This document shows positions 24,530 through 32,710 of a DNA stretch of 64,000 nucleotides, in pieces; within the stretch, counting starts at the first letter, position 1, and every line of letters starts with the position of its first letter. A program made the position numbers and the translations under genes. Source of the stretch: Ottowia oryzae (lineage in GTDB: Bacteria > Pseudomonadota > Gammaproteobacteria > Burkholderiales > Burkholderiaceae_C); NCBI RefSeq assembly GCF_003008535.1, contig NZ_CP027666.1, forward strand, positions 868,001 through 932,000, written 5' to 3'. A model generated the notes under the pieces. That model did no database searches, was not told where the DNA came from, and was given only the letters and a program-made list of their open reading frames with translations.

Positions 24530-25360
24530 ATGGCCACGCGCCGCCGCTCTGGCCAAGCCCACATCGGTATCGGCGGCTGGAGCTTTGAAGGCTGGCGCGG
24601 TGGCGCTTTCTACCCGCCCGGGCTGCGCGCGTCGCAAGAGTTGCCCTACGCCAGCCAGCACCTGAGCGGGCTGGAAATCAATTCCACTTTCTACACCACG
24701 CCCAAGCCCGAAACCTGGGCGCGCTGGGCCGCCGAAGTGCCGCCCGGCTTCGTCTTTTCGGTGAAGGCGCACCGCATGGCCACGCTGCGGCGCGAGCTGG
24801 CGTCGGGCGCCGAATCGGTGACGCATTTCTTCGCCTCGGGCATCACCCAACTGGGCGCGCACCTGGGGCCGATCGTCTGGCAGCTGCGGCCCACCTACGC
24901 CTTCAACGCCAGCGATGTCGAGCTGTTCTTGGCGCTGCTGCCCGACGAGGTGGACGGCCTGCGCCTGCGCCACGTGCTGGAGCCGCGCCACCCCAGCTTC
25001 GCGTGCGCCGACTACCTGGCGCTGGCGCGCGCCTACGGCGTGGCCACGGTGGCCACCGATTCGACCGACTTCCCCAATGTGTTCGACCCCACGGCGGGCT
25101 TCATCTACGCCCGCCTGATGCGCAGCCAGGCCGACTGCGCCACCGGCTATACGCAGCCGGATCTGGCGCAGTGGGCCGAGCGCGTGCGCACCTGGCAGCA
25201 GGGCGGGCTGCCCGCCGACCTGCCGCTGATCGACGCAGATGGCGCGCGCCAGCTGGGCCGCGCGCGGCGCGATGTGTTCGTGCAGTTCATCAGCGGCGCG
25301 AAGGCGCGCAACCCGGCGGCCGCGCAGGCGCTGATCGGCTTGCTGGACGGCGCGGGCTGA
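24530..25360 (+). CDS. DUF72 (YecE-like) TIM-barrel protein
   Basis: A 276-residue protein of the DUF72 family. The family opening HIGIGGWSFEGWRGGAFYP, the core GLEINSTFYTTPKPETWARW, FSVKAHRM and the LRPTYAFN segment are all present. The fold is a TIM barrel; the biochemical role is not established for this family. It follows the GST gene and may share its transcript. Confidence 0.88.
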   Translation: MATRRRSGQAHIGIGGWSFEGWRGGAFYPPGLRASQELPYASQHLSGLEINSTFYTTPKPETWARWAAEVPPGFVFSVKAHRMATLRRELASGAESVTHFFASGITQLGAHLGPIVWQLRPTYAFNASDVELFLALLPDEVDGLRLRHVLEPRHPSFACADYLALARAYGVATVATDSTDFPNVFDPTAGFIYARLMRSQADCATGYTQPDLAQWAERVRTWQQGGLPADLPLIDADGARQLGRARRDVFVQFISGAKARNPAAAQALIGLLDGAG

Positions 25361-25521
25361 ACGCGGCGGCGCCGGTGGCCGAGGTGCGGGTGGCAGGGTG
25401 AGGTGCTGCGCGCGCCATGTTTCCAAGCCCCTGTGCGGCGCGCGTGTTGCCGCACGCGCGACCGCCTGGCGCTGCGGCCGGGCCTATGATTCGCCCTGTG
25501 CCGGCCCGCGGGCGGGCACAT

Positions 25522-25673
25522 GCGTTCTCAGGGCGGGGTGGAAATCCCCACCGGCGGTATCTGCCTGACAAGGCAGCAGCCCGCGAGCGCCTGGATGGCC
25601 AGCAGGCCGCCCAGGGTCAGCAGATCTGGTGCGATGCCAGAGCCGACGGTCACAGTCCGGATGAAAGAGAGCG
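25522..25673 (+). promoter_or_regulatory. FMN riboswitch (RFN element)
   Basis: The conserved RFN blocks occur in order: TTCTCAGGGCGGGGTGGAAA, TCCCCACCGGCGGTA, AGCCCGCGAGCG, GGTCAGCAGATCTGGTG, CCAGAGCCGACGGTCA and AGTCCGGATGAAAGAGAGCG. It lies about 110 bases upstream of a lumazine synthase gene and is expected to switch that gene off when FMN is plentiful. Confidence 0.97.
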
Positions 25674-25691
25674 TGCGACGCGCGGCCCCTT

Positions 25692-25723
25692 GGCTGCGCG
25701 CGGCCGTTGGGCTGCGCGCAGCC
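25692..25723 (+). promoter_or_regulatory. Possible riboswitch expression-platform hairpin
   Basis: Arms GGCTGCGCGC (25692-25701) and GCGCGCAGCC (25714-25723) pair perfectly around a 12-nt loop, just after the RFN element. There is no T run, so it is not a classic terminator. Control of translation or Rho access is possible. Confidence 0.5.
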
Positions 25724-25784
25724 TGGGCGTGGTGCGCGCCGTGTGCGCCCTGATTCTGTCCAAATCTCTTTTGTTGAGACCGTC

Positions 25785-26321
25785 ATGAATCAGCCTGTGT
25801 CTTTGACTTCCTCCTCTTTGCCTGCGGCGCCCGCCGCCTTGCCGGTGGCGTGGATCGCCGCCAGCTGGCACGCCGACGTGGTGGCACGCGCCTATGAAGG
25901 CTTCACCGCCGAATGGGCGCGCCTGCCCGCGCAGGGCGCCGCGCCTGCGCCGGTGCAGCATTTCACCGTGCCGGGCGCGTTTGAAATTCCGCTGTTTGCC
26001 CAGCGCCTGGCGCGCAGCGGCCGCTTTGCCGCCGTGGTGGCCTGCGCGCTGGTGGTGGACGGCGGCATTTACCGCCACGACTTCGTCGCCCCCGCCGTGG
26101 TCGACGCGCTGATGCGCGTGCAGCTGGATTCGGGCGTGCCCGTGTTTTCGGTGGTGCTCACGCCCAAGGACTACCACGAGCACGCCACGCACCGCGATTT
26201 CTTCAGCCGCCACTTCGTCGAAAAAGGCGCCGAAGCCGCCCGAGCCTGCCACCAGACCCTGGCGGTGCATGCCGAGCTGGACGCGGCGGCCGATGCGGCT
26301 GTCGGCCTGACCACGGCGTAA
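25785..26321 (+). CDS. ribH: Type II 6,7-dimethyl-8-ribityllumazine synthase (RibH2-like)
   Basis: A 178-residue lumazine synthase that condenses 5-amino-6-ribitylaminouracil with dihydroxybutanone phosphate to give the riboflavin precursor. The sequence follows the Brucella/Mesorhizobium type II pattern: VPGAFEIPLFAQRLARSG, then VVDGGIYRHDFVAPAVVDAL, VLTPKDYHEHATHRDFF, and FVEKGAEAARACHQTL. The start at 25785 lies after the riboswitch; an upstream in-frame ATG lies inside the leader. FMN control is shown by the RFN element. It stands apart from other rib genes, so a second, housekeeping ribH probably exists elsewhere. Confidence 0.9.
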   Translation: MNQPVSLTSSSLPAAPAALPVAWIAASWHADVVARAYEGFTAEWARLPAQGAAPAPVQHFTVPGAFEIPLFAQRLARSGRFAAVVACALVVDGGIYRHDFVAPAVVDALMRVQLDSGVPVFSVVLTPKDYHEHATHRDFFSRHFVEKGAEAARACHQTLAVHAELDAAADAAVGLTTA

Positions 26322-26474
26322 GGCCGATGCGGCGCGAGCGCAGGCGGTGGCGGCGCCGCTGCGTCGTGCCGCAGCACCAGTGCGTGTTCGGTGGGTACCG
26401 CTGCCTGGGTTATGCGGGTGTGGGGTTTCAGGCCCGATCAACGCGACACAGCGGCGGGTGCGCGCAGCACCTTG

Positions 26475-26536
26475 ACTATCAAAAAAATAGCTGACAGCGC
26501 TGGTGTGCCGGGCGCTGGCGGCCTATTTGACTTGAA
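26475..26536 (-). repeat. Dispersed palindromic repeat, copy 13
   Basis: GACTATCAAAAAAATAGCTG, ACAGCGCTGGTGTGCCGGGC, GCTGGCGGCCTATTTGACT. Lies in the convergent gap between ribH and the DUF1439 gene, ending six bases before the DUF1439 stop codon. Confidence 0.85.
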
Positions 26537-26541
26537 GGGTC

Positions 26542-27141
26542 TTAGCGAGCACCCTGCGGGCCCACCTCGATGCGCAGGCCCTCGGGCTGCACGCGCAGCG
26601 CGTTCACTGCCCAGCCCAGGTTGCGCGCCATGCTCAGGTATTCGTCCGGGATGCGGTACAGCACCACGTTGGACAACAGCGTCTCCGCTGCGCGCGGCCC
26701 ATAGCGCGACAGCAGTTCGCGTTGCGCGGGCGGCACCTGATCGACGTCGATGCGGTTGACCTTCACGTCGGCCATGCGGATCGCGCCTTCTTGCTCGTCA
26801 AAGCGCAGGCCGTAATCCAGATCCAGCCCGCCCGTGTAGCGGCTGCCGGTCAGGCGTTCGGACACCACCATGTCCACCGCCGTGCCCAGGCGGTTGGTCT
26901 GCGGCAGCAGCCGCAGGCGCGGCGACTGCAAGGACAGATCCGCCAAGCCCGAAAAATTGCGCGTGTACGGAAAGCGCTTGGCCAGCAACTCATTCAGTTT
27001 GGCCTGCGACAAGGTGATGCTGCGCATCCCGTTGGCGGCGTTGCCGCCTGCAGCGCACGCGCCCAGCGGCAGCAGCGCCGCCAGGCCGGCGCCCGTCAGC
27101 AGGCGCAGTGCGGCCTGGCGGGAAATGGGTCGGGTAGACAT
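26542..27141 (-). CDS. DUF1439 lipoprotein (YceB-like)
   Basis: A 199-residue lipoprotein. The signal sequence ends in a lipobox, LPLGAC, with the lipidated Cys at about position 29. The remainder fits the DUF1439/YceB pattern: ITLSQAKLNELLAKRFPYTR near the start, and LLPQTNRLGTAVDMVVSERL in the middle, as in lipid-binding-like folds. An upstream in-frame GTG at 27150 is an alternative. It should sit in the outer or inner membrane facing the periplasm; its function is unknown. Confidence 0.85.
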   Translation of the reverse strand: MSTRPISRQAALRLLTGAGLAALLPLGACAAGGNAANGMRSITLSQAKLNELLAKRFPYTRNFSGLADLSLQSPRLRLLPQTNRLGTAVDMVVSERLTGSRYTGGLDLDYGLRFDEQEGAIRMADVKVNRIDVDQVPPAQRELLSRYGPRAAETLLSNVVLYRIPDEYLSMARNLGWAVNALRVQPEGLRIEVGPQGAR

Positions 27142-27197
27142 GAGGGTCACTGTAGCGCGCGCCGTGGCGTTACCGCCGCCAGCGCGCGGCGCCGGTA

Positions 27198-27566
27198 TCA
27201 GCCGCCGTCGGAATGCGGGCGGTTGTAGGGCTGGATGGGCTGGCCGTTGGGGCCGAACCTGCGGCGATCCACGTCAAAGTCGTTGCGCGGTTCGCGGTCG
27301 TGCCGACGCCGGTCATAACCCTCGCGGTTGAAGCGATCCCGATCGTAGCGCTCGCGTTCGCGCTCCAGCCGGCGGCGCTCGGCACGCTCTTGAAACGACT
27401 CGCGGCGCCAATGGTTGTCGTGATTCGTGTTGCCGTTGGCGCGGCCCCAATAGTCAAAGCCCTTGGCTGCGCCGGGCGAGTCTTGTGCCATCGCGGCGCC
27501 TGTGGCGAGCACGGCCGCCGCCACCAGCAGGCCGGTGCGCGTGGCTTGGAACAGGTTGAACTTCAT
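27198..27566 (-). CDS. Secreted Arg/Asp-rich hypothetical protein
   Basis: A 122-residue exported protein with a clear signal peptide (about 1-28, ending AAMAQ). The mature chain is dominated by charged residues, with RERERYDR-type and NREGYDRRR stretches, and ends in a Pro/Gly tail. No known domain is recognised. The start has an AGAGGAAA ribosome site. It lies in the same direction as the DUF1439 gene. Nothing in the sequence reveals a function. Confidence 0.75.
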   Translation of the reverse strand: MKFNLFQATRTGLLVAAAVLATGAAMAQDSPGAAKGFDYWGRANGNTNHDNHWRRESFQERAERRRLERERERYDRDRFNREGYDRRRHDREPRNDFDVDRRRFGPNGQPIQPYNRPHSDGG

Positions 27567-27811
27567 GGTGTTTCCTCTGGAATTCGGCTGCGGTCACGGC
27601 GCCTGTCTGGCCATCCGGCAAGCACCTTGGTGGTGGCCCCGCGCCGCACAAGCTGAGCTTAGGCGCACGGCGCGGCGGGGCTGTAGGACAGGGGCGCATT
27701 CCGGCGGCGCCGCCGTCTGAAAACGCACATGTTTTGGCGCAAAGTGCCGCAGTCGTGACGGCGTGTATGGTGGATGGACGGGCGTGTGCGCGCCACCTGT
27801 GGCGAACAACT

Positions 27812-28660
27812 TCACGCCGTGGCGTGGCGCAACCAGCCCAACCCGTCGCTGGTGCCTGCGGGCACGGCGCCGCGCTGCGGGCGGTATTCGCAACCCACCC
27901 AGCCTTGCCAGGCGCAGGCGGCGGCCACTTCGTCGATCACGTTGAAGAGGTACGGGTAGTTCAGCTCGCCCACGTCGGGCTCGTGCCGCTCGGGCACCCC
28001 GGCGATCTGGAAATGGCCTACGCGCCCGGTGGGCAGGTAGTGCCGGATCTTGGTGGCCACGTCGCCCTCCACGATCTGGCAGTGGTACAGGTCAAACTGC
28101 ACCTTCAGGTTGGGCGCGCCGATCTTCTGCACGATGGCGTGGGCGTCGTCCTGCCGGTTGAGGAAGAAGCGCGGAATGTCGCGTGGGTTGATCGGCTCGA
28201 TCAAAATCTCGCGCCCGGCAGCGGCCGCCTGCGCTGCGGCCCAGCGCAGGTTGCTCTCATAAACAGAGCTTGCGGCGCTGATCTGGTCTGCGCTGGCGGC
28301 CTCTGGAAGCAACCCAGCCATGCAGTGGATGCGGGGGCAATCCAGCGCGTCGGCGTAGCGCAGCGCCCATTGCACACCGGTGCGAAAGTCGGCCTCAGCC
28401 CCCACCACCGCTGCCGTGCCGCGCTGCCCGGCAGCCCAGGCGGCCTCGAAGCCTGCGGCGTCGCTGCCACCCGGCGGCGCGTTGAACAGCACCTGCTGCA
28501 AGCCGTTGCCCCGCAGGCGCGCCGCGATGTCTTCGGGCGCGAAGGCGTAGGGAAAGAGGAACTCCACGCCCTGAAAGCCATCGCGCGCGGCAGCTTCAAA
28601 GCGGTCGAGAAACGGCAGCTCCGTGTAGAGCATGCTGAGGTTGGCGGCGAAGCGTGGCAT
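27812..28660 (-). CDS. hyi: Hydroxypyruvate isomerase-family protein (Hyi/OtnI)
   Basis: A 282-residue TIM-barrel sugar-isomerase-like protein (AP endonuclease family 2 fold). The N-terminal MPRFAANLSMLYTELPFLDRF, and the metal-site LIEPINPRDIPRFFLN, QFDLYHCQIVEGD and GHFQIAGVPERHEPD motifs, are those of Hyi and the closely related OtnI 2-oxo-tetronate isomerase. The protein is 15-20 residues longer than usual; a repeat copy at 28257-28310 encodes the extra EAASADQISAASS piece. Adjacent genes give no glyoxylate or tetronate context, so the choice between the two activities is open. Confidence 0.85.
   Translation of the reverse strand: MPRFAANLSMLYTELPFLDRFEAAARDGFQGVEFLFPYAFAPEDIAARLRGNGLQQVLFNAPPGGSDAAGFEAAWAAGQRGTAAVVGAEADFRTGVQWALRYADALDCPRIHCMAGLLPEAASADQISAASSVYESNLRWAAAQAAAAGREILIEPINPRDIPRFFLNRQDDAHAIVQKIGAPNLKVQFDLYHCQIVEGDVATKIRHYLPTGRVGHFQIAGVPERHEPDVGELNYPYLFNVIDEVAAACAWQGWVGCEYRPQRGAVPAGTSDGLGWLRHATA
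28257..28310 (-). repeat. Dispersed palindromic repeat, copy 14 (inside hyi)
   Basis: CTCATAAACAGAGCTTGCGG, CGCTGATCTGGTCTGCGCTG, GCGGCCTCTGGAAGC. In frame on the hyi strand, adding an Ala/Ser-rich loop between conserved segments. Confidence 0.6.
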
Positions 28661-28746
28661 GGCGTGTTCAGCGTTAGCAGCTTGAGGCGGTGCGTTTGCG
28701 GCGGCGCGGGGAAGGCGAGCTGGCTTTGTTCCAACTGCGGCTGGCT

Positions 28747-30078
28747 TCAGCCGCGCGCTGGCCGCCCAATCGACTCATACGCCAGCCCGTGCCGCGCCAC
28801 CACCGCCGGGTCGTACAGGTTGCGGCCGTCGAACACGATGCGGTCGCGCAGGGCCTGGGCGATGCGGTTGAAGTCGGGCACGCGGAACTGCTTCCACTCG
28901 GTCACGATGGCCAGGGCGTCGGCGCCTTCCAGCGCGGCCATGGGTGAATCGCACAAGGTCAGGTCGGCGCGCTCGCCGAAGATGCGGCGGGCCTCCGGCA
29001 TGGCCACCGGGTCGTGCGCGCGCACCTGGGCGCCGGCGGCCCACAGCGCGGCCAGCAGGTTGCGGCTGGGCGCTTCGCGCATGTCGTCGGTTTCGGGCTT
29101 GAAGGCCAGGCCCCAGACGGCGATGGTCTTGCCGCGCAGGTCAGGGCCGTAGTGCGCCAGCACGCGTTCGGCCAGCACCTCGCGCTGGGCGTCGTTGCGG
29201 CGCTCTACGGCTTCCAGCACCTCGGGTGTGAAGCCGACGCTGCGCGCCGTGTGGATCAGCGCCTTGACGTCTTTGGGGAAGCAGCTGCCGCCATAGCCCG
29301 CACCGGGGTAGATGAAGTGGTAGCCGATGCGCGGGTCGCTGCCGATGCCGCGGCGCACCGCCTCGATGTCGGCGCCCAGGCGTTCGGCCAGGCCGGCGAT
29401 TTCGTTGATGAAGCTGATCTTGGTGGCCAGCATGGCGTTGGCGGCGTACTTGGTCAGCTCGGCGCTCTTCACGTCCATCAGCACGATCTTGTCGTGGTTG
29501 CGGTTGAAGGGGGCGTACAGCTCGCGCAGCTGGCGTTCGGCGGTGGGGCTGCTGGTGCCGATGACGATGCGGTCGGGCCGCATGCAGTCGGCCACGGCGG
29601 CGCCTTCTTTCAGGAATTCGGGGTTGGACACCACTTCAAAAGCGATGTCGGCGCCGCGCTGGGCCAGCGCCTGGCGCACCTCGGCGGCCACCTTGTCGGC
29701 GGTGCCCACGGGCACGGTGGATTTGTTGACGATGGTCTTGGGCGCCGCCATGTGGGCGGCGATGGTGCGCGCCACGGCCAGCACGTGCTTGAGGTCGGCG
29801 CTGCCGTCTTCGTCGGGCGGCGTGCCGACGGCCAGAAAGATCAGGTCGCCGTGCGCCACGCCCGCCGCCGCGTCGGTGGTGAAGTGCAGGCGCCCGGCCG
29901 CGTGGTTGGCCTGCACCAGCGGCGTCAGGCCGGGCTCGTGGATGGGAATCCGCCCAGCCTGCAGCGCCGCCACTTTCGCGGCGTCGATATCGACGCACAC
30001 CACGTCGTGCCCCACATCGGCCAGAACGGCCCCTTGAACCAGACCGACGTAGCCGGTGCCGAAGACGGTGACTTTCAT
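28747..30078 (-). CDS. ugd: UDP-glucose 6-dehydrogenase
   Basis: A 443-residue NAD-dependent enzyme that oxidises UDP-glucose to UDP-glucuronate. The Rossmann start MKVTVFGTGYVGLVQGAVLA, the FLAVGTPPDEDG loop, and NPEFLKEGAAVADCMRPDR are as in the family. The catalytic Cys lies in GAGYGGSCFPKDVKAL (about 260). The start at 30078 gives the normal length. Its ATG overlaps the stop of the upstream epimerase gene (ATGA), so the two form one unit making UDP-uronic acid. Confidence 0.94.
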   Translation of the reverse strand: MKVTVFGTGYVGLVQGAVLADVGHDVVCVDIDAAKVAALQAGRIPIHEPGLTPLVQANHAAGRLHFTTDAAAGVAHGDLIFLAVGTPPDEDGSADLKHVLAVARTIAAHMAAPKTIVNKSTVPVGTADKVAAEVRQALAQRGADIAFEVVSNPEFLKEGAAVADCMRPDRIVIGTSSPTAERQLRELYAPFNRNHDKIVLMDVKSAELTKYAANAMLATKISFINEIAGLAERLGADIEAVRRGIGSDPRIGYHFIYPGAGYGGSCFPKDVKALIHTARSVGFTPEVLEAVERRNDAQREVLAERVLAHYGPDLRGKTIAVWGLAFKPETDDMREAPSRNLLAALWAAGAQVRAHDPVAMPEARRIFGERADLTLCDSPMAALEGADALAIVTEWKQFRVPDFNRIAQALRDRIVFDGRNLYDPAVVARHGLAYESIGRPARG

Positions 30079-31085
30079 GCTTGATAGAACTCGCGGTACC
30101 AATGGACGAAGCGCGCCACGCCTTCGCTAACCGGCGTGCTGGGCGAAAAACCCACCCAGGCGGCCAGGGCCGAGGTGTCGGCGGCGGTGCTGTGCATGTC
30201 GCCCGACTGAATGGGCAGCATGTTCTTGAGGGCCGTGGTGCCCAGCGCCGCCTCGATGGCAGCGATGTAGTCCATCAGCACCGTGGGCGCGCTGTTACCA
30301 ATGTTGAAGATGCGGTAGGGCGCGCTGCTGGTGCCGGGGTTGGGCGCCAGCGGGTCGTAGGTCGGGTCGGGTGTGGCGGGCTTGTCCAGCACGCGCAGCA
30401 CGCCTTCCACGATGTCGTCGATGTAGGTGAAGTCGCGCACCAGCTGGCCATTGCCATACACGTCGATCGCCTCGCCCGCCAGCATGGCGCGGGTGAACTT
30501 GAACAGCGCCATGTCGGGCCGGCCCCAGGGCCCGTACACGGTGAAGAAGCGCAGGCCGGTGGTGGGCATGCCGTACAGGTGGGCGTAGCTGTGCGCCATC
30601 ACCTCGTTGGCTTTCTTGGTGGCGGCGTAGTAGCTCACGGGGTGGTCCACCGCGTCGCGTTCGCTGTAGGGCAGCTTGGCGTTGCCGCCGTACACGCTGG
30701 AGCTGCTGGCGAAAACCAGGTGCTGCACTTTCGCCTTGCGGCAGCCCTGCAGCACGTTGCCGAAGCCCAGCAGGTTGGCGTCGGTGTAGTCGTCGGGCTG
30801 GTCGATGGAGTAGCGCACGCCCGCCTGCGCGGCCAGATGCAGTACGCGAGTGGGCCGCACCTGATCGAACAGCATGTGCAGCGCGGTGCGGTCGGCCACG
30901 TCGAGCTTTTCAAAGCGAAAACGAGGGTGGTTTGCCACCCGCGCCAGCCGCGCGTGCTTGAGCGCTGGGTCGTAGTACGCGTTCAGGTTGTCGACGCCCA
31001 CCACCGTGTCGCCGCGCGCCAGCAGGCGTTCGGTGCAGTGCATGCCGATGAAGCCGGCGCAGCCGGTGACGAGGATGGTGCTCAT
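30075..31085 (-). CDS. NAD-dependent epimerase, probably UDP-glucuronate 4-epimerase
   Basis: A 336-residue short-chain epimerase. The Rossmann motif GCAGFIGMH and the catalytic YYAATKK (Tyr-xxx-Lys) are intact. The segment TTGLRFFTVYGPWGRPDMA and the DMHSTAADTS C-terminal motif are characteristic of UDP-glucuronate 4-epimerases (WbnF/Cap1J/LpsL type), which give UDP-galacturonate. Directly upstream of ugd in the same operon, overlapping by four bases. This makes a UDP-GlcA to UDP-GalA route likely. Confidence 0.88.
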   Translation of the reverse strand: MSTILVTGCAGFIGMHCTERLLARGDTVVGVDNLNAYYDPALKHARLARVANHPRFRFEKLDVADRTALHMLFDQVRPTRVLHLAAQAGVRYSIDQPDDYTDANLLGFGNVLQGCRKAKVQHLVFASSSSVYGGNAKLPYSERDAVDHPVSYYAATKKANEVMAHSYAHLYGMPTTGLRFFTVYGPWGRPDMALFKFTRAMLAGEAIDVYGNGQLVRDFTYIDDIVEGVLRVLDKPATPDPTYDPLAPNPGTSSAPYRIFNIGNSAPTVLMDYIAAIEAALGTTALKNMLPIQSGDMHSTAADTSALAAWVGFSPSTPVSEGVARFVHWYREFYQA

Positions 31086-32596
31086 GGTTGGCGGGCGGCG
31101 GGGTGCCACACATAGTCATAGTGCGCGGGCGGGGTGCCGGCGCGCACCATGTGGAAGGGCAGCTCGATCACCTGCTGGTTCTGGGGGCCGATGGCGGCCA
31201 ACACGGTGCTCCACCAGTGCGGCTCCAGCCGGTCGGCGCGGGAGATCAGCAGCCAGCCCTCGCCGCCGGCCTGCGCGCGGGCGGTGAGCCTGGCCACGCA
31301 GCGCGCCACGTCCTGCTCGTCGGCGTTGCAGGCGTACACCTCGGCCTGCGGAAACCGCGTGCGCAGCATGCCGCCCAGCATGTGGTCGGCCGCGATGATG
31401 GGGCTGCGGCGGTCGTAGCCCTTGTCCATCAGCTGGCCAGCCAGGGCGCGCGCATCGTGGTTCAGCTCGTCCGTGTCGCCGCGCGCGCCGCTGAACCAAG
31501 GCCGCACGCCGGCGGCCAGCAGCAGTACCAGGGCGATTGCCACAATGGCGCCGGTGTAGCGCCCGGCGCGCGGGTGCTGCTGCAGCTCGGGCCGCGCCGC
31601 AAACGCCGCCAGAGGCACCACGCACAGCAGGGGCAGCAGCCAGCGGCCCTTGAAGCTGGTCACCCCGGCCACCACCACCATGCCCAGCAGGGCCAGCAGC
31701 GTCAGCGCCAGGTAGCGCCACAGCACGCGCTGCGCCCAGGGTACGGCGGGCGCCGCGGGTTTTTTCCACCAGGACCGGCGAAACGCCCACAGCGCCACCA
31801 GTGCAAACAACGCGAACATGCCCGCCAGCCCGTCCACCAGCGCGATCAGGCCTTTGACCAGCCCGCGCTCGGGCTGAATCTGCATCTTGCTCAGCGTGCC
31901 GGCGGTGGCTTCGTGCAGGTGGTGAAGCAGCCACAGCGCATGCGGCGCCACCACCAGCGCGCCCACCAGCGGCGCCAGCCACCAGCCGCGCGACAGCAAG
32001 GCGCGGCGCGATTCGGCCACCGACAGCGCGGCCAGCAGCATCGCGCCGATCACCATCACATAGCTGTATTTGGCCAGCACGCCGCAGGCGCAGACCAGGC
32101 CCAGCCAGGCGAAATCCTGCGGGCGGGGGCGCCGCACGATGCGAAACAGCAGCCACCACGCGCCGCCCGTCATGGCGGTGACCAGGATGGTGTGCGTCTG
32201 GTCGCGCACCGAATACCAGCCCAGCGCGGGCAGCAGCAGCATGCTGGCCGACGCCCACCACGCGCCGCGCGGGCCCAGCAGCTCGCGCCCGGCCAAGTAC
32301 ATCAGCGCATAGGTCAGCGCCAGCAGCCCGTGCTTGAGCAGCGACAGCGACAGCACGCTGGGGCCAAAAACCTGGTTCATGCCCCACTGCAGCCAGGTGT
32401 ACAGCGGCGGCTGCGCGCCGTAGCCCCAGGCCAGGTGTTGGGTCCACAGGATCTGCTCGGCCTCGTCCCACTTCAGGGCGGGCGAAACGGCCACGCGCGC
32501 CACGACGTGCGCCAGGCACAGGGCCAGCAACCACACCAACGGATGGGCCACGGGGGAGCGAAGCGAAGGCGCGGGCAGCGCGTTGGCTGAATTCAT
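31082..32596 (-). CDS. GT39-family glycosyltransferase (ArnT/RgtA-like)
   Basis: A 504-residue polytopic inner-membrane transferase with about ten or more helices. The first periplasmic loop has the acidic WDEAEQILWTQHLAWGYGAQPP, where GT39/GT83 enzymes such as ArnT and RgtA place catalytic Asp/Glu residues. The substrate would be a polyprenyl-phosphate-linked sugar, and the acceptor lipid A or LPS core. Its stop overlaps the epimerase start (ATGA), so it is the first gene of a three-gene minus-strand operon. It is divergent from the polyprenyl-phosphate glycosyltransferase. Confidence 0.88.
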   Translation of the reverse strand: MNSANALPAPSLRSPVAHPLVWLLALCLAHVVARVAVSPALKWDEAEQILWTQHLAWGYGAQPPLYTWLQWGMNQVFGPSVLSLSLLKHGLLALTYALMYLAGRELLGPRGAWWASASMLLLPALGWYSVRDQTHTILVTAMTGGAWWLLFRIVRRPRPQDFAWLGLVCACGVLAKYSYVMVIGAMLLAALSVAESRRALLSRGWWLAPLVGALVVAPHALWLLHHLHEATAGTLSKMQIQPERGLVKGLIALVDGLAGMFALFALVALWAFRRSWWKKPAAPAVPWAQRVLWRYLALTLLALLGMVVVAGVTSFKGRWLLPLLCVVPLAAFAARPELQQHPRAGRYTGAIVAIALVLLLAAGVRPWFSGARGDTDELNHDARALAGQLMDKGYDRRSPIIAADHMLGGMLRTRFPQAEVYACNADEQDVARCVARLTARAQAGGEGWLLISRADRLEPHWWSTVLAAIGPQNQQVIELPFHMVRAGTPPAHYDYVWHPAARQP

Positions 32597-32710
32597 GCGG
32601 GTGGAAAAAACCGAAACCGCCGGCGGGGCGCGCGCAAAGGGCGCGCTGGGGTCCGGCAAACCGTGCAAGGCACAATCGCCGCATTATCCCGCCAGGCGCG
32701 CGCCCCTTTC

